Origin: an uncultured Acidimicrobium sp.
GTDB lineage: Bacteria; Actinomycetota; Acidimicrobiia; Acidimicrobiales; Ilumatobacteraceae
Length of the DNA stretch: 10,224 nt
Direction: 5' to 3'
Assembly: GCA_903895515.1 (NCBI GenBank)
Contig: CAITUB010000171.1
Location: forward strand, 1 to 10,224
Positions 6,451 to 10,224 of the stretch are shown here, piece after piece (position 1 is the stretch's first letter; every line of letters begins with the position of its first letter). The notes under the pieces are model-generated. The model worked only from the letters and a program-made list of their open reading frames with translations, ran no database searches and was not told where the DNA came from. The position numbers and the translations under genes are program-made.

Positions 6451-6456
6451 TACGAT
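6451..6456 (+). promoter_or_regulatory. Putative -10 box of the PAP2 gene
   Basis: TACGAT fits TAnnnT and ends seven bases before an in-frame GTG (6464). TTGGCG at 6430-6435 resembles a -35 element but with a short 15-base spacer. If it is real, the mRNA begins at or one base before the GTG, which argues for that start over the ATG at 6488. Confidence 0.35.
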
Positions 6457-6463
6457 TTACGGA

Positions 6464-7342
6464 GTGAACGGCGTCGCAGAACCATCAATGAGCATCGCAT
6501 TGCCACGCCACCACAAGACATTGTGGTGGAAAGAAGTATTAATCATCACCAGCTTCTACACGGTGTACACGCTCATTCGAAACCGATTTGGGTCTGCCTT
6601 CGTCAACGGAGAAGACCAACCGGTTCATGCATTTACGAACGCAATGCGCGTCATTCGATTCGAGCGATTCATCGGTTTGTATCACGAAGAATCAATTCAA
6701 GACTTTTTCTTACCGCATACGACGTTCATCAAAATTCTCAACACGTATTACGGCACAGCGCATTTCTATGTCACGCTCACGATTTTTATTTTGCTTTTCA
6801 AACGAAGACCTGATGTCTTTGGGCAATGGCGCAACACCCTTGCCGCAATGACCGGACTAGCAATCATTGGTTTTGTACTCTTTCCACTGATGCCACCACG
6901 CCTTCTTGATGCTCCGTGCCCGTCTCAAGGTGAAGGTTTCGGAGGTGTGTGCATTGACAGTCCGCTCCGCAATTACAACGGTGCAACCAACTTTGGATTC
7001 ATTGACACCGTTGAAGAATTCGGAGGTCCTCTGTCGTTTAACCATGGTGCTGCTGCAAAAATCTCTAATCAATATGCGGCTATGCCATCACTGCATATTG
7101 GATGGTCAACGTGGTGCGTGTTTGCAATGTGGCCACTGGCAAAGAGACGTTGGGCACGTTTTGCGTTATTTCTGTACCCCGCTACAACTTTGCTGTGCAT
7201 TGTGGTAACTGCCAATCATTATTGGATTGATGGAATTGGCGGATTGGTCGTGTTCGCAGTCGGTTATGTAATTGGTACCTGGCTGCATAACTGGAACCAC
7301 CGCCGTTTAGATGCCCGCATGGCTTCTCACCCTGCGCTCTAG
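6464..7342 (+). CDS. PAP2-family membrane phosphatase/inositolphosphotransferase-like protein
   Basis: A multi-spanning membrane enzyme of the PAP2_3 type, the group that includes inositol-phosphorylceramide-synthase-like proteins and lipid phosphatases. From the GTG start it has 292 residues. Signature motifs: YGTAHFYVTL at about 96-105, LMPPRLLD at 142-149, MPSLHIGWSTW at 207-217 and ANHYWIDGIGG at 250-260. His211, His252 and Asp256 are the expected catalytic residues of the phosphoryl-transfer site. Hydrophobic spans are seen at about 25-38, 100-113, 127-143, 233-250 and 257-273. Substrate is not predictable; a lipid phosphate or phosphoinositol head group is plausible. The start is uncertain: GTG 6464 has a -10-like box just upstream, while ATG 6488 (284 residues) is the first ATG; neither has a Shine-Dalgarno sequence. 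It is followed 20 bases later by dxs. Confidence 0.85.
   Translation: MNGVAEPSMSIALPRHHKTLWWKEVLIITSFYTVYTLIRNRFGSAFVNGEDQPVHAFTNAMRVIRFERFIGLYHEESIQDFFLPHTTFIKILNTYYGTAHFYVTLTIFILLFKRRPDVFGQWRNTLAAMTGLAIIGFVLFPLMPPRLLDAPCPSQGEGFGGVCIDSPLRNYNGATNFGFIDTVEEFGGPLSFNHGAAAKISNQYAAMPSLHIGWSTWCVFAMWPLAKRRWARFALFLYPATTLLCIVVTANHYWIDGIGGLVVFAVGYVIGTWLHNWNHRRLDARMASHPAL
6508..6529. repeat. Perfect inverted repeat (9-bp arms) inside the 5' end of the PAP2 gene
   Basis: CCACCACAA at 6508-6516 and TTGTGGTGG at 6521-6529 are exact inverted copies around the four-base loop GACA. It lies 45 bases after the GTG and 20 bases after the ATG candidate, within codons for His-His-Lys-Thr-Leu-Trp-Trp. It could fold as a stable mRNA hairpin near translation start, act as a dyad operator, or simply result from His CAC and Trp TGG codons facing each other. 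Confidence 0.5.
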
Positions 7343-7348
7343 CGGGGG

Positions 7349-7354
7349 TAGCGT
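7349..7354 (+). promoter_or_regulatory. Possible -10 box of dxs
   Basis: TAGCGT fits TAnnnT and ends eight bases before the dxs ATG, predicting a start near 7361 and a leader of about two bases. A second TAGCGT at 7356-7361 makes a seven-base tandem repeat directly before the start codon. A GGGGG run at 7344-7348 is too far from the ATG to be a normal ribosome-binding site. dxs may instead be cotranscribed with the PAP2 gene. Confidence 0.3.
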
Positions 7355-7362
7355 TTAGCGTC

Positions 7363-9258
7363 ATGGCTCTCGCAGATATTCGCCAACCCAGTGATCTGCG
7401 CCCACTTTCTCTTCCTCAACTCGAAGACCTCGCTGCCGAAATCCGTGAATTTGTGGTCAGTGCAGTTTCGGAAACCGGCGGACACTTAGGTTCAAACCTT
7501 GGAGCAGTTGAACTCACGCTTGCACTGCACCGCGTGTTTGATTCTCCGCGTGACGCAATTCTGTGGGACACCGGGCATCAGGCATACATTCACAAACTCG
7601 TTACCGGTAGACGCGCTGGGTTCAGCAAGCTACGTCAAGCCGACGGAATTTCCGGATACCCGAGTCGCGAAGAAAGCATTCACGACTTCATTGAAAACAG
7701 TCATGCCAGCACGGTGCTCAGTTACGCATACGGACTTGCCGTTGCTCGTGACGCTGGCCAAACGCCAGACCGTCGACACATAGTCGCGGTAATTGGCGAC
7801 GGCTCCATGACCGGCGGCATGGCATACGAGGCCCTAAACAATCTTGGACACAGCGGAAAGCGCGTCATCATTGTGCTGAACGACAATGGCCGCAGTTATG
7901 CGCCAACAGTGTCAAACCTCAGTCAAGGCGCGCTCTCTAACATCCTCACCGACATTCGTTTGAACCCTGTATACGTTCGCCGCCAACGCAAGATCGAAAA
8001 ATTCCTGAGAGGTCTACCCCTTGTTGGTTCACAAGCCGAACGAGGAATGGACGCATTCAAAGCTGGTGTTCGCGAATTCTTGCAACCTCCCGCATTTTTT
8101 GAAGCACTCGGAGTTCGTTACGTCGGCCCAATTGACGGCCACGACATGGAAGCACTTGAACATGCCTTCAATGCTGCTCAACAGCGGGCTGAAGAAGGCC
8201 CAGTTGCCATTCATGTGATTACGCAAAAGGGTCGTGGCTATTCACCTGCAGAAGACGACGACGAAAAGCATTTGCATGATGCGCCGGTGTTCAACCCTGC
8301 AACCGGTCCATCAAAGTCGGTACCAACCGGATACACCGAGGCATTTGCCGACTCCATTGTGCAACTCGCCAAGAACGATCCGCGCATCGTTGCAATCACC
8401 GCAGCCATGCCTGGACCAACCGGTCTCATTCAGTTCCAAGAACAATTCCCCGATCGTTTCTTCGACGTTGGCATTGCCGAGCAACACGCAGTAACTGCTG
8501 CAGCGGGAATGGCAATGGGTGGCATGCGCCCAGTTGTTGCGTTGTATTCAACATTTTTGAATCGAGCATGGGACCAAGTGGTGTACGACGTTGCATTGCA
8601 TCGCCTGCCAGTTATTTTCTGTCTCGACCGCGCTGGCATTACTGGCGACGACGGCCCAAGTCATCACGGCATTTACGACATGGCGTTGCTCTCAAAAGTT
8701 CCAGGCATGCGCGTGCTCGCACCATCAAGTACGCAAGAAGTTGAACAAATGCTGAAGGACGCAATCGTGTTGGCAAACGAAGGCCCCGTGGTGATTCGAT
8801 ATCCAAAGGGAGTTGCCCGCACTGTTGATGCAGCAGATATTGGTTCAGGTCTCGCCGCTCGCAAGTTGCTGACTGATGAATCAAACACGGTGTGCATTTT
8901 GGCAATTGGCAAAATGGTTGGAGCATCACTCGACGCTGCTGCCCTACTTGCAGCAAAGGGAATTATGGCAACCGTGTGGGACGTGCGCTCCTGTGCACCA
9001 CTTGATCAGTTAATGATCGACAATGCTGCTGCACACCAAGTTGTGGTCACCGTCGAAGACGGAATCCGCGAAGGTGGAATTGGCATGACTATTGAAGATT
9101 TGGTCTCTCATGCACATGACGCGCAACGTCCAAGTATTGAAGTGCTTGGCATTCCGAAGCAATTCATTCCACAAGCAAAACCAGACGCTATTTTGTCACG
9201 CCTTGGACTGAACGCCGAAGGCATCGCCGCAACGGTGCAACGACTTGTCAACAGATAA
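7363..9258 (+). CDS. dxs: 1-deoxy-D-xylulose-5-phosphate synthase
   Basis: Thiamine-diphosphate enzyme that condenses pyruvate with glyceraldehyde 3-phosphate, the first and flux-controlling step of the MEP route to isoprenoids (quinones, carotenoids, the undecaprenyl carrier). The 631 residues are full length. Visible motifs: GGHLGSNLG at 39-47 with a conserved His, WDTGHQAYIHK at 68-78, the cofactor motif starting GDGSMTGG at 145-152 and ending LNDN at 172-175, and IAEQHAV at 371-377 with the catalytic Glu373. RAGITGDDGPSHHG at 423-436 lies in the substrate-binding region. The Pyr-binding and C-terminal transketolase-like domains follow to the end. The first ATG gives the usual short N-terminus. 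It lies 20 bases after the PAP2 gene and its last 14 bases overlap hisN. Confidence 0.97.
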   Translation: MALADIRQPSDLRPLSLPQLEDLAAEIREFVVSAVSETGGHLGSNLGAVELTLALHRVFDSPRDAILWDTGHQAYIHKLVTGRRAGFSKLRQADGISGYPSREESIHDFIENSHASTVLSYAYGLAVARDAGQTPDRRHIVAVIGDGSMTGGMAYEALNNLGHSGKRVIIVLNDNGRSYAPTVSNLSQGALSNILTDIRLNPVYVRRQRKIEKFLRGLPLVGSQAERGMDAFKAGVREFLQPPAFFEALGVRYVGPIDGHDMEALEHAFNAAQQRAEEGPVAIHVITQKGRGYSPAEDDDEKHLHDAPVFNPATGPSKSVPTGYTEAFADSIVQLAKNDPRIVAITAAMPGPTGLIQFQEQFPDRFFDVGIAEQHAVTAAAGMAMGGMRPVVALYSTFLNRAWDQVVYDVALHRLPVIFCLDRAGITGDDGPSHHGIYDMALLSKVPGMRVLAPSSTQEVEQMLKDAIVLANEGPVVIRYPKGVARTVDAADIGSGLAARKLLTDESNTVCILAIGKMVGASLDAAALLAAKGIMATVWDVRSCAPLDQLMIDNAAAHQVVVTVEDGIREGGIGMTIEDLVSHAHDAQRPSIEVLGIPKQFIPQAKPDAILSRLGLNAEGIAATVQRLVNR

Positions 9259-10021
9259 GCATTATCTAGAAACGGCACTGCAGGCCGCTAACGCCGCAGA
9301 CGAAGTGAGCCTTGCCGGGTTTACCAACCGAGTGTTCACCGTTTCGCGCAAGGCCGATAACAGTGAGGTCACCGAAATCGACCGCAATACCGAAACGGCA
9401 ATCTCATCGGTGCTGCGTAGCGCTTTCCCCGACTTTGGCATCTACGGCGAAGAGCACGGAATAAGCGGCCCAACCAATGCCGAGTACCTGTGGGTTATCG
9501 ATCCAATTGACGGCACCACCAATTTCGTTCGCGGTGTTCCTGTGTGGGGTTCACTCATTGCACTCGTACACAACGATGTTCCGGTTCTTGGCGTGGTGTC
9601 TGCACCCGCACTGGGCATGCGTTGGTGGGCATCAGTTGGCAATGGCGCTTATTTCAACGGAACACGTATATACGTATCCACAGTGAATGAACTCTCTGCC
9701 GCACACGTGAGCACAACGTCAAATGCGGGTTGGGAACAAGTTGGTGGCTTACCCGCGTTACAGCAGCTGCAAGTTGATGCATTGCGCTCGCGAGGGTTTG
9801 GCGATTTCTGGCAACACATGTTGGTTGCGCAAGGCGCCATTGACTTTGCCATTGATGCAATTGGTCTGGCGCCATACGACAACGCAGCCATTTACCCCAT
9901 TGTCCAGGAAGCCGGCGGAACCATTACCGATCGATTTGGCAATGCGGACTGGCGCGCCAACTCAATGGTGAGCAGTAACCAGCTTCTTCACCATCTAGTG
10001 ATCGATCGGTTACCTTCATAA
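9245..10021 (+). CDS. hisN: Histidinol-phosphatase, inositol monophosphatase family
   Basis: Mg-dependent phosphatase of the IMPase fold, 258 residues. It best fits the actinobacterial HisN group, which removes phosphate from histidinol phosphate in histidine synthesis. Metal-site motifs: GEEHG at 68-72, DPIDGTTNFVRGVPVWG at 86-102 (Asp86, Asp89) and the C-terminal YDNAAIYPIVQEAGG at 211-225 (Asp212). The stretches LGVVSAPALGMRWWA (115-129) and RGFGDFWQHMLVAQGAID (183-200) are what I recall as HisN-like rather than SuhB-like; a general inositol monophosphatase remains the alternative. The start is the TTG at 9245, because there is no in-frame ATG near the N-terminus and a later GTG (9305) would remove conserved helix residues. 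It overlaps dxs by 14 bases, so it is probably translationally coupled; no Shine-Dalgarno sequence is visible. Confidence 0.85.
   Translation: MSTDKHYLETALQAANAADEVSLAGFTNRVFTVSRKADNSEVTEIDRNTETAISSVLRSAFPDFGIYGEEHGISGPTNAEYLWVIDPIDGTTNFVRGVPVWGSLIALVHNDVPVLGVVSAPALGMRWWASVGNGAYFNGTRIYVSTVNELSAAHVSTTSNAGWEQVGGLPALQQLQVDALRSRGFGDFWQHMLVAQGAIDFAIDAIGLAPYDNAAIYPIVQEAGGTITDRFGNADWRANSMVSSNQLLHHLVIDRLPS
10011..10016 (+). promoter_or_regulatory. Putative -10 box of the class V aminotransferase gene (leaderless)
   Basis: TACCTT lies inside the last codons of hisN, fits TAnnnT and is followed by exactly six bases (CATAAC) and the GTG at 10023. The predicted transcription start is the G of the start codon. 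A TTCACC at 9987-9992 is a weak -35 candidate with an 18-base spacer. Confidence 0.4.
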
Positions 10022-10022
10022 C

Positions 10023-10224
10023 GTGACCATCGCACATAACGAATTTGCTGCTTTATGGCAGTTAGATAAGTCGATCGCATATCTCAATCATGGCTCGTAT
10101 GGTGCTGTGCCTGTTTCTGTGCAGAAGATTCAGAATGCATTTATTGACCGCGCGAACAGCAACCCAAACCATTGGTTCCGCTACGAACTTCCGCAGTTAA
10201 TGATCGAAACGCGACACATTGTCG
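10023..10224 (+). CDS. Class V aminotransferase, isopenicillin N epimerase-like (N-terminal part, cut by window edge)
   Basis: The 67 visible residues start FAALWQLDKSIAYLNHGSYG (about 8-27) and continue with AVPVSVQKIQNAF and NPNHWFRYELPQL. The LNHGSYGAVP segment followed by the N-P-x-x-W/F-x-R-E-L-P-like stretch is typical of PLP-dependent class V aminotransferases related to isopenicillin N epimerases and cysteine desulfurases. The PLP lysine lies beyond the window, so activity and substrate cannot be assigned; the isopenicillin name does not imply beta-lactam synthesis. The GTG at 10023 follows the hisN stop by one base, has no Shine-Dalgarno sequence, and is preceded by a -10-like box at leaderless spacing. 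Confidence 0.82.
   Translation, partial: MTIAHNEFAALWQLDKSIAYLNHGSYGAVPVSVQKIQNAFIDRANSNPNHWFRYELPQLMIETRHIV

Noticed and set aside
6371..6463. N-terminal extension of the PAP2 protein from GTG 6371
   Set aside because: It overlaps the start and promoter of tldD and adds residues unlike the family; the putative -10 box at 6451-6456 lies after it.
1..10224. Mobile elements, CRISPR arrays, tRNA or rRNA genes, biosynthetic cluster
   Set aside because: No transposase, integrase, phage-like gene, regularly spaced repeat or RNA gene was recognised; TldD/E and an isopenicillin N epimerase-like name alone do not indicate a natural-product cluster.

Overview
This 10.2 kb window looks like an ordinary, tightly packed chromosomal segment of an actinobacterium. 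The best guess is a free-living member of the class Acidimicrobiia with roughly balanced G+C. The lineage call is inference. It rests on an actinobacterial-type HisN phosphatase, a cysteine-free FmdB-like protein followed by a SAF/CpaB-like protein next to galU, a PAP2_3-type membrane phosphatase, and many starts without a Shine-Dalgarno sequence but with a -10 box just in front. I see thirteen protein genes, two of them cut by the window ends. I see no tRNA, rRNA, CRISPR array, insertion sequence or phage gene, and no gap longer than about 75 bases.

Layout. (1) Positions 1-1256, minus strand: galU (UDP-glucose synthesis), coupled by an ATGA overlap to a serine hydrolase that runs off the left edge. 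(2) 1283-2222, plus strand: the FmdB-like protein, then a membrane-anchored SAF/CpaB-like protein. (3) 2219-3049, minus strand: uppP (undecaprenyl-diphosphate recycling), overlapping tail-to-tail with the SAF gene. (4) 3122-3370, plus strand: an unrecognised 82-residue protein with the clearest Shine-Dalgarno sequence of the window. It meets tail-to-tail a 77-residue Cro/C1-type HTH protein on the minus strand (3367-3600). (5) 3631-6395, minus strand: tldD then tldE, coupled by an ATGA overlap, encoding the two halves of the TldD/TldE peptidase. (6) 6464-10224, plus strand: PAP2-family membrane enzyme, dxs (first step of the MEP isoprenoid pathway), hisN (histidinol-phosphate phosphatase, TTG start overlapping dxs), and the start of a class V aminotransferase gene.

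Functional links. galU, uppP, dxs and perhaps the PAP2 enzyme all feed the cell envelope: sugar nucleotides, the C55 lipid carrier, isoprenoid precursors and phospholipid head groups. They are not one operon. TldD and TldE form one complex. The other genes are housekeeping or unknown.

The most notable signal is regulatory. Four independent start codons (galU, the HTH gene, tldD, the aminotransferase) have a TAnnnT -10 hexamer ending exactly six bases before the start codon, which points to leaderless transcripts. Between galU and fmdB two such boxes overlap head-to-head and share a TA, suggesting a compact bidirectional promoter. I found no convincing new multi-gene system here.
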